DNA of 64,000 nt. Source: a virus. Shown one piece after another: positions 1-7,807 of the stretch (position 1 is the stretch's first letter; every line of letters begins with the position of its first letter). The notes beneath the pieces were generated by a model. The model was given only the letters and a program-made list of their open reading frames with translations. It was not told where the DNA came from and did not search any database. The stretch spans positions 31,823-95,822 of IMG/VR virus record IMGVR_UViG_3300042922_000911; one strand, given 5' to 3'. The position numbers were made by a program, and so were the translations under genes.

Positions 1-120
1 CCCGGCAACGACTTCCGCATCAAGCCGAGCCTGAACCGCTACAACACCAAGTTCGGCGTCGGCGAGCTGTACCCCTACGAAAAGCTCAAGATCGGCACGA
101 TTACTTGGAGGGCTGACTAA
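1..120 (+). CDS. 3' end of an upstream tail/baseplate-region gene (partial)
   Basis: The first 40 codons are open in frame 1 and end at TAA 118-120, whose last base is also the first base of the next ATG. The translated end is polar with several aromatic residues and finishes in TITWRAD. Only the C-terminus is present, so function cannot be read from it. Its tight coupling to a baseplate-like gene suggests a tail or baseplate component. Confidence 0.6.
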   Translation, partial: PGNDFRIKPSLNRYNTKFGVGELYPYEKLKIGTITWRAD

Positions 121-998
121 TGCCCGAGCAGTTTCTTACACAGGAACAGCGCCAGGATATGTATCGGCGCATCTTTGCGGCGATTCCTCGCACCTTCCTC
201 GACCCCAAGCACCCCGATAACGAGCTGATTGTCGGGGCGATCGCCTACGCCGTGGCCTACACCGAGGCCCACTGGCTCGAAATCGAGCGCGAACAGTTCC
301 TCGACACGGCAACGATCGACGGCCTGACCCGCTTCGGCAACTGGTTCGGCGTGCCGGTCGAGAACGGCGAAGACGTGGAAGTGTACCGGCAGCGGCTTCA
401 ACAGGCGCTTTACGGCCCGCGTCAAACCATCAAGGCGATCGAGAACGTCGTCGGCGCGGCCACGGGGCTGACCGTCAGGGTTCATGAGGTCGGCCGCGAC
501 ATTGTGACCATGAACCGGGGGGCCTGGACCGGCAAGAAGCTCCTGGGCGAAAGGTACTGCTGGGCGGTCTTTGAGGTCGTCACCGAGGGGCAAACGAACA
601 AGGTCGTGAAGTTCATGGACCGCATTCGCGCCGCCGGCACGCGCTGGCGGCACATCGAGCGCGTCTATCACTCGATCCTGCACGACCTCGCGCCCGGCGG
701 CGTGATCAGCCGCGAGCGCACGAAACACTGGTCGCTCGAGTTCCCCGAGATTCCCTTCCCGCTCTTCCCCGCGACGGCCAACCGCGAACACCTCGCGGCC
801 CGTGGCTCGATGTGGGGCCGCGACTTCACGAAGCACTCTTACCGGCACGTCGAGCGGGCGCAGCTCATTCGGCCACTGGACGTTACACAGGAAGAAACGG
901 AACACACAGTCCTGTGTAACTTCTTGCCTGACGACGCCCCGCTCTTCGCCTGGAACGATTCGGCGAGCCTGTGGGATGAATCCCGCTGGGCCAACTAG
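120..998 (+). CDS. baseplate/tail protein (gpJ-like wedge family, tentative)
   Basis: This 292-residue protein starts at an ATG that overlaps the stop of the previous gene. The first ~110 residues are helical with the pattern A..Y..A..E..W..ER.QF.D.A followed by a GVPVENGE segment and YRQRL...PRQT, which resembles the start of baseplate J-type or tail-assembly proteins. The assignment rests on that pattern and on position immediately before fibre genes. Three copies of the dispersed TTACACAGGA repeat lie inside it, at 136, 883 and, inverted, at 910. The last two form a perfect inverted repeat and are translated as VTQE and LCN. No enzymatic motif was seen. Confidence 0.45.
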   Translation: MPEQFLTQEQRQDMYRRIFAAIPRTFLDPKHPDNELIVGAIAYAVAYTEAHWLEIEREQFLDTATIDGLTRFGNWFGVPVENGEDVEVYRQRLQQALYGPRQTIKAIENVVGAATGLTVRVHEVGRDIVTMNRGAWTGKKLLGERYCWAVFEVVTEGQTNKVVKFMDRIRAAGTRWRHIERVYHSILHDLAPGGVISRERTKHWSLEFPEIPFPLFPATANREHLAARGSMWGRDFTKHSYRHVERAQLIRPLDVTQEETEHTVLCNFLPDDAPLFAWNDSASLWDESRWAN

Positions 999-1025
999 GT
1001 TACACAGGAAAGACGTTACACAGGA
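882..1025. repeat. TTACACAGGA repeat cluster: inverted pair plus tandem pair
   Basis: GTTACACAGGA at 882-892 and its complement TCCTGTGTAAC at 910-920 form a perfect 11-base inverted repeat with a 17-base loop inside the coding sequence. Two more direct copies lie in the 36-base gap after the gene, at 1000-1010 and 1016-1025. The last reads TTACACAGGAGG and supplies the Shine-Dalgarno for the ATG at 1035. Confidence 0.85.
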
Positions 1026-1034
1026 GGACGCCCC

Positions 1035-1418
1035 ATGCCGACTACCCATTACGGCCTGCCCTACCAGCCCGCCGGTCAGGGCGATCGCCAGCTCGCGAAT
1101 CAGGCCCTCGACGGCATCGACGAGAACATTCACGCGATCGCCGTCACGCTCTCGACGCTGGTTCAGAACACAAGCCTCGGCGAACACGTCGAGGGCGAGG
1201 CCCTGGTCGGCGCGCTCGACGGCACCAACCGCGTCTTCACGGTCAGCCGCGCGCCCATCACGGGCACCATGCGCGTCTTCGCCTACGGCTGCACCCTGCT
1301 CGAGGGCGAGCATTTGACGCTCTCGGGTGCCGGTAACAAGACGCTGACGTTCAACCCCGGCTTGCAGCCCCGGCCGGGCTACCCCGGCAAAGCCAGCTAC
1401 CGCACGACGGAGGAATAG
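1035..1418 (+). CDS. small tail-associated protein, function unknown
   Basis: This is a 127-residue protein with its ribosome site inside a TTACACAGGAGG repeat. The N-terminal half is helical (MPTTHYGLPYQPAGQGD, then a run like a short coiled region around residues 25-50). The second half is beta-rich and glycine-rich, with a GTNRVFTVS..P..GTMRVF pattern common in fibre-attachment or head-fibre domains. It sits directly before two large fibre genes, which suggests a fibre-base or adaptor role. I do not recognise a named family. Confidence 0.55.
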   Translation: MPTTHYGLPYQPAGQGDRQLANQALDGIDENIHAIAVTLSTLVQNTSLGEHVEGEALVGALDGTNRVFTVSRAPITGTMRVFAYGCTLLEGEHLTLSGAGNKTLTFNPGLQPRPGYPGKASYRTTEE

Positions 1419-1421
1419 CCC

Positions 1422-3626
1422 ATGCCCTACGATCCCGATCAGTCCTACGTCATTCCCAAGTTCGCCTATCAGGCCCCGGTGGCGGCCGACGTGGGCGACC
1501 CTGACGGCGGGGCGTCGGCCAATCTGGCCGACTTGCTCGGCGTGCTGCGGTTCTTCCGGGGCTCTTTCACCGACCAGGCCGACCGCGACGCGCTGACGGG
1601 CCTCGCCGACGGCCACTTCGTCATTCTCAAGACCGACGAGAACAAGCCGCGCATCGACGTGTGGCACACGGGCGCGTGGCGCGCGGCCACCACGACGCAA
1701 ACGAGCGTCACCGGCCGGCTGGTGCCCCTGACGGAGAGCCCGCCGGGCTCGGGCCGCTACCCGCTGCCCTACTCGGGCGAGCATGAGCAGCTCTTCATCG
1801 AAACGATCCCGCAGCACGAAGGCGCAGAGCGCGACTACACCGTTGATGATTCCGACACGCCCATCTGCGCCGTGTTCAATTCGGGCAAGGGGCCGAAGGT
1901 GGGTCAGGTCGTCTACGGCACCAGCGCGATCCTCGGCCTGACCGGCACCGACGCGGCGACCCTCGGCGGCTATGTGCCCTCGACGGCCGTCACGCCGAAT
2001 GCGGTCGTGGTCCGCGGCCCCGACGGCTCGATCGCGGGCGTCGCCGGCTCCAACGCCGAAACGCTCGACGGCCACGCGACGGCCGTCAGCCCGAGCCACA
2101 CCCCCGACACGATCCCGGTTCACGACGGCGACGGCAACCTCGACGCCACCACCCTGACCGGCTTGCTCCCCTCGACGGCCGTTGCGGCCTCGGTCGTCGT
2201 GGTCAGGAACCCCGACGGCACCATTACAGGCATCGTGTCGGGAGGCGGCGGCAACGCCGACACCCTCGACGGCTACAACAGCGCGGTTTCCCCGGCGCAC
2301 ACCCCCAACACGATCCCCGTCCATGACGCATCCGGCGGCCTGGACGCGACCACGCTCGGCGGCGCAGCCCCGGCGACGGCCTCGACCCCCAACACGATCG
2401 TCAAGCGCCTGGGCGACGGCTCGATCACCGGCGTCAGCTCCAACGCCGACACCCTCGACGGCTACAACACGCTCGTCAGCCCCGCGCACGCGGCGAACCG
2501 CATCCCCGTCCACGACGCGAGCGGCGGGCTCGACGCGACGACCCTCGCGGGCGCGGTGGCCTCGAGCGCCGTCACCGCGAACGCCATCGTCAAGCGCGAC
2601 GGCAGCGGGGCGATCGCGGGCGCGGGCAGCAACGCCGACACCCTCGACGGGTACGACACGCTGGTTTCGCCCTCCCATGCGGCCTTCAAGATTCCGGTTC
2701 ACGACGCATCCGGCGGCCTGGACGCCACCACCCTGAACGGCGTGACCGCGACGACCTCGGCAACCGCCGGGGCGATCGTCAAGCGCAACCCAGACGGCAC
2801 CATCACGGGCGTTTCGACCAACGCCGACACCCTCGACGGCTACACGACCGCCGTTTCCCCGGCTCACACCGCAAACACCATCCCGGTTCACTCGGCTTCC
2901 GGCGGGCTCGACGCCACCACCCTCGGCGGCGCGGCCCCGGCCACCACCGCGACGGCCTCGACGATCGTCAAGCGCAACGGCGACGGCACCATTACGGGCG
3001 TCAGCTCCAACGCCGACACCCTCGACGGCTACAACACGGCCGTCAGCCCGGCTCATACCGCAAACACCATCCCCGTCCATGACGCCTCGGGCGGGCTCGA
3101 CGCTACCACCCTCGGCGGGGCCGCGCCCTCGACGGCCGCCACGGCGAACGCCATCGTCAAGCGCAACGCCGACGGCTCGATCACGGGCGTCACGGCCTCG
3201 GGCAAGTGTGAGCTGCACGTCTTCGCCTACAACGCCAGCACGCAGAGCATCACCGGCAACAATTCCAGCCAAACCAAGCTCAATTTCGGCACCGAAACGA
3301 CGGACACCTACAACCAGTTCGCCTCGGGCACGTTCACGGCACTCAGCGCGGGCGAGTACATCGTCGAGGTCGCCGTGCGCCCGGTGCGCGGCACGTCGGG
3401 CTCCAATAACCATTGCCTGATGCTCTACAAGAACGGCGCGGAGTTCATGAGCCACGGCTGGTATGCGGCTTCGGCTGACATTGAATACTACGTCGCGCAT
3501 ACCGTCACGTTCCCGGTCACGCTCGCGGCCGGCGACACGGTGGAGCTGTACCAGCGCGTCACCAACACCGTCACGAACCAGTCGGGCAACAACAAGCAGT
3601 ACGTCAAAATCTACAATGCGGTCTAG
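1422..3626 (+). CDS. tail fibre with NADTLDGY repeats and C1q-like tip
   Basis: This 734-residue protein has an N-terminal attachment domain (residues ~1-170), then about eight imperfect repeats of ~55 residues and a ~140-residue C-terminal beta domain. Each repeat carries NADTLDGY, SPAHTANTIPVHD, GGLDATTLGG and a variant of IVKRNADGTITGV. The tip resembles C1q/TNF-like jelly-roll heads (ELHVFAYN..., SAGEYIVEVAVR..., ITYY-like strands), suggesting a trimeric receptor-binding end. The repeats suit a beta-helical shaft. The next gene is a clear paralogue with the same architecture but a different tip, so the pair probably form alternative or stacked fibres. Start is the ATG after a GGAGGAA ribosome site. 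Confidence 0.8.
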   Translation: MPYDPDQSYVIPKFAYQAPVAADVGDPDGGASANLADLLGVLRFFRGSFTDQADRDALTGLADGHFVILKTDENKPRIDVWHTGAWRAATTTQTSVTGRLVPLTESPPGSGRYPLPYSGEHEQLFIETIPQHEGAERDYTVDDSDTPICAVFNSGKGPKVGQVVYGTSAILGLTGTDAATLGGYVPSTAVTPNAVVVRGPDGSIAGVAGSNAETLDGHATAVSPSHTPDTIPVHDGDGNLDATTLTGLLPSTAVAASVVVVRNPDGTITGIVSGGGGNADTLDGYNSAVSPAHTPNTIPVHDASGGLDATTLGGAAPATASTPNTIVKRLGDGSITGVSSNADTLDGYNTLVSPAHAANRIPVHDASGGLDATTLAGAVASSAVTANAIVKRDGSGAIAGAGSNADTLDGYDTLVSPSHAAFKIPVHDASGGLDATTLNGVTATTSATAGAIVKRNPDGTITGVSTNADTLDGYTTAVSPAHTANTIPVHSASGGLDATTLGGAAPATTATASTIVKRNGDGTITGVSSNADTLDGYNTAVSPAHTANTIPVHDASGGLDATTLGGAAPSTAATANAIVKRNADGSITGVTASGKCELHVFAYNASTQSITGNNSSQTKLNFGTETTDTYNQFASGTFTALSAGEYIVEVAVRPVRGTSGSNNHCLMLYKNGAEFMSHGWYAASADIEYYVAHTVTFPVTLAAGDTVELYQRVTNTVTNQSGNNKQYVKIYNAV
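1945..3195 (+). repeat. coding tandem repeats of the first tail fibre shaft
   Basis: DNA-level repeats of about 165-175 bases contain the phrases 'aacgccgacaccctcgac', 'gacgccaccaccct' and 'atcgtcaagcgc'. They are in frame and translate to the NADTLDGY...GGLDATTLGG...IVKR unit. High identity between units makes unequal recombination likely here and with the matching array in the next gene. Confidence 0.8.
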
Positions 3627-3635
3627 GAGGCGATC

Positions 3636-5894
3636 ATGGCCTACAATCCCGAATCCCCCTTCGCCGTCCCCGGCTTCGCGCTCGAGCCCCTGTTGCTCGA
3701 GGACGTGGGCGACCCCGCTGCGGGGCCGTCGGCCAACCTGAAACAGGCCTTCGACGTGTTGCGCCGGTTCAGGGGCTACCAGACGACGAACGCGGCCAGG
3801 AACGCCCTCGCTGACCCACAGCCCGGCGACTTCGTGCTGATGCTCGCAAGCGGTGCGCGGCTGCGCGTGGACGTGTATTACACAGGAAACGGCTGGACCC
3901 CTTGGGGCGACACCCCGGCCGGGGCGCACACGCGCCTGACGCCGCTCGTCGAGAACCCCACAGGCAGCGGCCGGTACGATCTCTTCGGCTCGGGGTTGCA
4001 TGAGCGCGTCTTCGTCGAGCGCATCCCCCAATTTGAAGGCGTCGAGCGGGATTACACCGTGGATACGGCCACGACCCCATGGCAAGTCGTCTTCAACGAG
4101 GGTAAGAAGCCGCTCGAGGGGCGCACGGTCTTCGGGGCCGTGGCGCAACCGGACCTCACCAGCACGAACGCCGACACGCTTTTGGGCGCGCTCCCCGACA
4201 AGGGGCAGCTCGGCGGGGGCGTGGTCGTGCGCCAGGCCAACGGGACGATCGAGGGCGTCGGCGGCTCCAACGCCAACAGCCTCGACGGCTACGATTCGCT
4301 CGTTTCCCCTGGTCACGCCCCCAACAAGATCCCCGTTCACGACGACGACGGCAACCTCGACGCCACCACCCTCGGCGGCTTCGCGCCCTCGGGCGGCAAC
4401 GTCGGCTCGCGGGTCGTGGTGCGCGGGGCCGACGGCTCGATCGCGGGCTACGGCGGCACCGGCGGCGTCAACGGCGACACCCTCGACGGCTTCGACACCG
4501 TGGTAAGCCCGAGCCACGCGGCCGACAAGGTGCCGGTTCACGACGAGCTCGGCGGCCTGGACGCCACCACGCTCGAGGGCGCTGCGGCCTCGACCGCGGC
4601 AACCGCCGACGCGATCGCCAAGCGCGACGGCAGCGGGGCGATCGCCGGGGCATCGAGCGACAAAGACACCGTGGACGGCTACACGACGGCCGTCAGCCCC
4701 ACGCACACGGCCGACACCATCCCCGTTCACGATGCCGACGGCAACCTCGACGCCACCACCCTCGGCGGCGCGGCCCCCGACACGGCCGCGATCGCCGGGG
4801 CGATCGTCAAGCGCAACCCAGACGGCACGATCACGGGCCTGTCGAGCGACAAGGACACCGTAGACGGCTACACGACGGCCGTCAGCCCCACGCACACGGC
4901 AAGCACCATCCCGGTTCACTCGGCGACCGGCGGCCTGGACGCCACGACCCTCGGCGGGGCCGCGCCCTCGGCGGTCGTCGCCGGCAACACGATCGTCAAG
5001 CGCGACGGGTCGGGCGGAATCGCTGGCGTGAGCAGCGACGCGGCGACCCTCGACACCTTCGACACCGTGGTTTCGCCCACGCACACGGCGAGCCGCATCC
5101 CGGTTCACGACGCCGACGGCAACCTCGACGCCACAACCCTCGGCGGGGCCGCGCCGGCCACGGCCGCCACGGCGAACGCCATCGTCAAGCGCAACGCCGA
5201 CGGCACCATCACCGGGGCGGTTCTGACGACCGTGGACGGCTACAACACGGTCGTTTCCCCGACCCACACCGCCAACAAGATCCCGGTTCACTCGGCTGCC
5301 GGTGCGCTCGACGCCACCACCCTCATGGGGGCGCTCCCCGCCACCAGCGGCCCCGACACGATCCTCAAGCGCAAGGCCGACGGCACGATCGAGGGCATCA
5401 CGGCGAGCCCCGGCAAGCTGGAATTGGTCTATTACGGCTACATGGCGGCCGACAAGCAGATCGCGGCGTCGGGAACCACGGGCTTCCTGTGTAACACCGA
5501 GGTCGTCGATACCCTCGGCCTCACCTGGACGACCAGCGGCGGCAAATACTACTTCACGATGCCATCGGGCAGCACGGGCGAATACCTCGTCGTCTTTGGG
5601 CACGCCATGAACGCCATGAGCTCGGGCGTGATCACCATCGGCATGGGCTTTACGGAGTTTGACACCGGCATGGGCGACTACGACCCGGCGAACGATCGCG
5701 TCATCGGCCATTACAGCTCCAGCCGCGCCGACGCCTGGACATTGAGGTTCATTCAATGCCACCGGGTAAAGCTGACGGCGGGCGAGCGGTGGGGCGTGTT
5801 CAACGCCAATATCACCGGCATCACGCGCGGCATCAGCGTCAAGTGGCTCGCCGGGCAAAACAACACCTTCATTCGCATTTACCGAATCCTGTAA
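3636..5894 (+). CDS. second tail fibre, paralogue of the preceding gene
   Basis: This 752-residue protein repeats the layout of its upstream neighbour. It has a related N-terminal domain (MAYNPESPFAVPGF..., then a PSANLKQAFDVLRRFRG helix that matches ADLLGVLRFFRG), a shaft of about eight DATTLGG/VSPTHTA/IVKR units, and a different C-terminal tip of ~150 residues (KLELVYYGYMAADKQIAASG onward). Shared base and shaft with different tips is what fibre duplication with tip replacement would give. Two copies of the dispersed decamer sit inside, at 3878 and, inverted, at 5484, where they encode YYTGN and FLCN. Confidence 0.8.
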   Translation: MAYNPESPFAVPGFALEPLLLEDVGDPAAGPSANLKQAFDVLRRFRGYQTTNAARNALADPQPGDFVLMLASGARLRVDVYYTGNGWTPWGDTPAGAHTRLTPLVENPTGSGRYDLFGSGLHERVFVERIPQFEGVERDYTVDTATTPWQVVFNEGKKPLEGRTVFGAVAQPDLTSTNADTLLGALPDKGQLGGGVVVRQANGTIEGVGGSNANSLDGYDSLVSPGHAPNKIPVHDDDGNLDATTLGGFAPSGGNVGSRVVVRGADGSIAGYGGTGGVNGDTLDGFDTVVSPSHAADKVPVHDELGGLDATTLEGAAASTAATADAIAKRDGSGAIAGASSDKDTVDGYTTAVSPTHTADTIPVHDADGNLDATTLGGAAPDTAAIAGAIVKRNPDGTITGLSSDKDTVDGYTTAVSPTHTASTIPVHSATGGLDATTLGGAAPSAVVAGNTIVKRDGSGGIAGVSSDAATLDTFDTVVSPTHTASRIPVHDADGNLDATTLGGAAPATAATANAIVKRNADGTITGAVLTTVDGYNTVVSPTHTANKIPVHSAAGALDATTLMGALPATSGPDTILKRKADGTIEGITASPGKLELVYYGYMAADKQIAASGTTGFLCNTEVVDTLGLTWTTSGGKYYFTMPSGSTGEYLVVFGHAMNAMSSGVITIGMGFTEFDTGMGDYDPANDRVIGHYSSSRADAWTLRFIQCHRVKLTAGERWGVFNANITGITRGISVKWLAGQNNTFIRIYRIL
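4170..5395 (+). repeat. coding tandem repeats of the second tail fibre shaft
   Basis: This is a second array of the same ~165-base coding unit as at 1945-3195, translating to DKDTVDGYTTAVSPTHTA and GNLDATTLGG variants. The two arrays are separated by about 1 kb and share long identical stretches. Confidence 0.75.
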
Positions 5895-5934
5895 GGCGGC
5901 AGAAAGCCACGTTGGGCAATAGCCCTTCGGGTGC

Positions 5935-5982
5935 TGGCAGAAACGGGCGGTTGAGCGGCCTCAGAATGCTACGATCGCCCCC
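5935..5982 (+). promoter_or_regulatory. bipartite phage promoter, copy A
   Basis: TGGCAGAAA at 5935-5943 is followed after exactly 26 bases by TACGAT at 5970-5975, preceded by an extended -10 TGC. It lies in the 107-base gap before the gene at 6002, which has a GGAAGGG ribosome site. The same layout recurs at 29633, 46400, 52654, 61453 and 62031; copy F shares the longer phrase GCTACGATCGCCCC. Confidence 0.65.
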
Positions 5983-6001
5983 ATAGCAAGGAAGGGACAC
6001 C

Positions 6002-7264
6002 ATGGCGAACGAGCATCCCGCAAGCACCATGCCCACTACCTTCGCGACTGACGCGGAAGTAGCAGCGGCCATCACCGCGCACAACAACGCCTTTCACGCG
6101 CAGGACATTCCGCAGCGCCCCCGCCGTCGCAACAGCGTCGAGGCGGGGCGCGTCAGCGCGGCCGATGGCCTGCCCAACTTCATCGAGGCGGGCGCGGGCC
6201 TGAAAGCGACCCTGCGCGGTGCCGCCGTGCCGGCGGTCTTCAACTTCGCGGCGGGCTACGACCAGGGGCGACCCGTCGATAACCGCGTGACGATCGACGA
6301 GGACCTGTCGAACCTGTGGACGCTCACGGCGAACGCGACGAATTACCTGTTCCTCGAGCGGCAGAGCGACAACACGCTCGTCCCCTTGGCCTACACCGTC
6401 AGGCCCTCAGACGGCATGACGCTCCCCGCCACGGCGGCGCTCAACCAGCACCACTACGTCATTCCCGAGGGGCGCATGTACGTCTGCACGCAGGCCTCGA
6501 CCGGCGGCGGCAGCTCGAAAGTCAACGCGGCCACCACGGCGAACGCCCAATCGGGCGGCGCGCAGGGCGGCTACCCGGCGTCGAACGCCTACGACACCAA
6601 CGGCGCGAGCGGCTGGCGCTCGTCGCAGCTCGGGACCATGGTCTTCGATCGCGCCTGGATCGGTCAGGTCTTCGCCACGCGCAAGCGCATCACCGAGGTA
6701 GAAATTACACAGGAAACAGCCTCCAACAACCGCATTACGAGCTGCAAGGTCGAGGTGAGCGACAACAACTGGGCCACGGCCACCACGCTCGGGACGTTCC
6801 CCCTGGTCGGCGGCTACAACAAGATCACCATCCCCTCGCCGAGCCTGGGCCAGTCCATTCGCGTGAAAGCGAACGCCAGTACGGGTTCTTCGACGCCCTG
6901 GATCGTCTTCACGGTCAAGTTCAACGAGGACGTGCCGATCGTCGGCAACCCGCCGGTCTTCGCGACCAAGGAGCGCGTCTGCGTGGGCGAGGCCGTCACC
7001 GGCGCGACCTCAGTCACCGGAACGACGGGCTACGCCCTCAACGGCGAGTACGCGACCGGCCGGCGCGCGCTCAGCCCCGGCGTCTTGAACACCATCAAGC
7101 ACGCCCTCGGCACGACCAGCGCGCACCTGACCCTGCGCGGGGCCACGGCTGCCGGCGGCGCGCTCGGGCCGATCACCTACACCAGCATGGACCACCTGAC
7201 GCTCAACCTCACGCCTGACGGCTCGGTCGTCGAGGGCGAGGCGATCGTCACGCGCGGCTATTAG
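6002..7264 (+). CDS. virion protein with F5/8-type (discoidin-like) carbohydrate-binding domain
   Basis: This 420-residue protein follows promoter copy A. The middle of the protein (roughly residues 170-310) has the hallmarks of an F5/8 type C or galactose-binding-like domain: ASNAYDTNGASGWRSSQ, then FDRAWIGQVF, KRITEVEI and KVEVSDNNWATATTL. Such domains in tail proteins bind surface sugars. The N-terminal ~130 residues and the final ~90 residues (beta-rich, GATAAGGALGPITY) are unassigned. A TTACACAGGA copy at 6705 encodes ITQET within the domain. It is likely a tail-fibre or baseplate-decorating protein that helps adsorption. Confidence 0.65.
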   Translation: MANEHPASTMPTTFATDAEVAAAITAHNNAFHAQDIPQRPRRRNSVEAGRVSAADGLPNFIEAGAGLKATLRGAAVPAVFNFAAGYDQGRPVDNRVTIDEDLSNLWTLTANATNYLFLERQSDNTLVPLAYTVRPSDGMTLPATAALNQHHYVIPEGRMYVCTQASTGGGSSKVNAATTANAQSGGAQGGYPASNAYDTNGASGWRSSQLGTMVFDRAWIGQVFATRKRITEVEITQETASNNRITSCKVEVSDNNWATATTLGTFPLVGGYNKITIPSPSLGQSIRVKANASTGSSTPWIVFTVKFNEDVPIVGNPPVFATKERVCVGEAVTGATSVTGTTGYALNGEYATGRRALSPGVLNTIKHALGTTSAHLTLRGATAAGGALGPITYTSMDHLTLNLTPDGSVVEGEAIVTRGY

Positions 7265-7278
7265 AAGGAGCGACGACG

Positions 7279-7794
7279 ATGCCGAATGGATTGCTGCCCC
7301 TCGCGGGCAAGAAGGCGCTCGCGTACCACGCGGGCCAGAACGTCACGCACGCGGCGATCGGCCGCGGCGATTGGGCCGACAAGCAGAACCCGCCGATGGA
7401 AGACTTCAACGGCGACGCGCTCAAAGACGAGATCGGCCGCATCACCATTTCGGAAGTCGCTTACTTGATGGCTGACGCCGAGGGCACGATTCAGTTCTCG
7501 GGCGATTCCAGCCACTACCGCTTCGCCACCGAGGCCGAGATCGACGACGCGGCGCTTGAAGAGCTCGCGCCGTCGAATCAGGTCGTCTTCAAGTTCATCA
7601 TCCCCGAGAACGTGGCGGTCGGCGAGCTCGTCTGCGAAATCGCGCTCATTTACCAGGGCACCACGACCACGGCCGGATTCGCCACTGGCGGCCAAGTCAC
7701 CGACCCCGGCCATGTGTTCTACGTCGTCAACATTCCCGGCAACCCCATCGAGCCCGACAAAGAGCTCGAGCGGTGGGTTCGCGTGATCATGTAA
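7279..7794 (+). CDS. tail-collar / fibre N-terminal-like protein
   Basis: This 171-residue protein begins MPNGLLPLAGKKALAYHAG and carries KDEIGRITISEVAYL and VGELVCEIALIY segments. That pattern matches the N-terminal region of P2 gpH-like fibre or tail-collar proteins, which join fibres to the baseplate. It has its own AGAAGGAG ribosome site 15 bases after the previous gene. There are no repeats or binding tip, so it probably acts as a connector. Confidence 0.6.
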   Translation: MPNGLLPLAGKKALAYHAGQNVTHAAIGRGDWADKQNPPMEDFNGDALKDEIGRITISEVAYLMADAEGTIQFSGDSSHYRFATEAEIDDAALEELAPSNQVVFKFIIPENVAVGELVCEIALIYQGTTTTAGFATGGQVTDPGHVFYVVNIPGNPIEPDKELERWVRVIM

Positions 7795-7807
7795 GGAGGC
7801 CCCGAGA

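Noticed and set aside
117-5858. Very long open frame on the minus strand opposite the fibres (also at 7787-11734, 48374-52540 and 54460-61584).
   Set aside because: These mirror plus-strand genes with G/C third positions, which removes stop codons from an antisense frame. They have no ribosome sites, use low-complexity Arg/Gly/Val text, and the plus-strand genes show clear domains.
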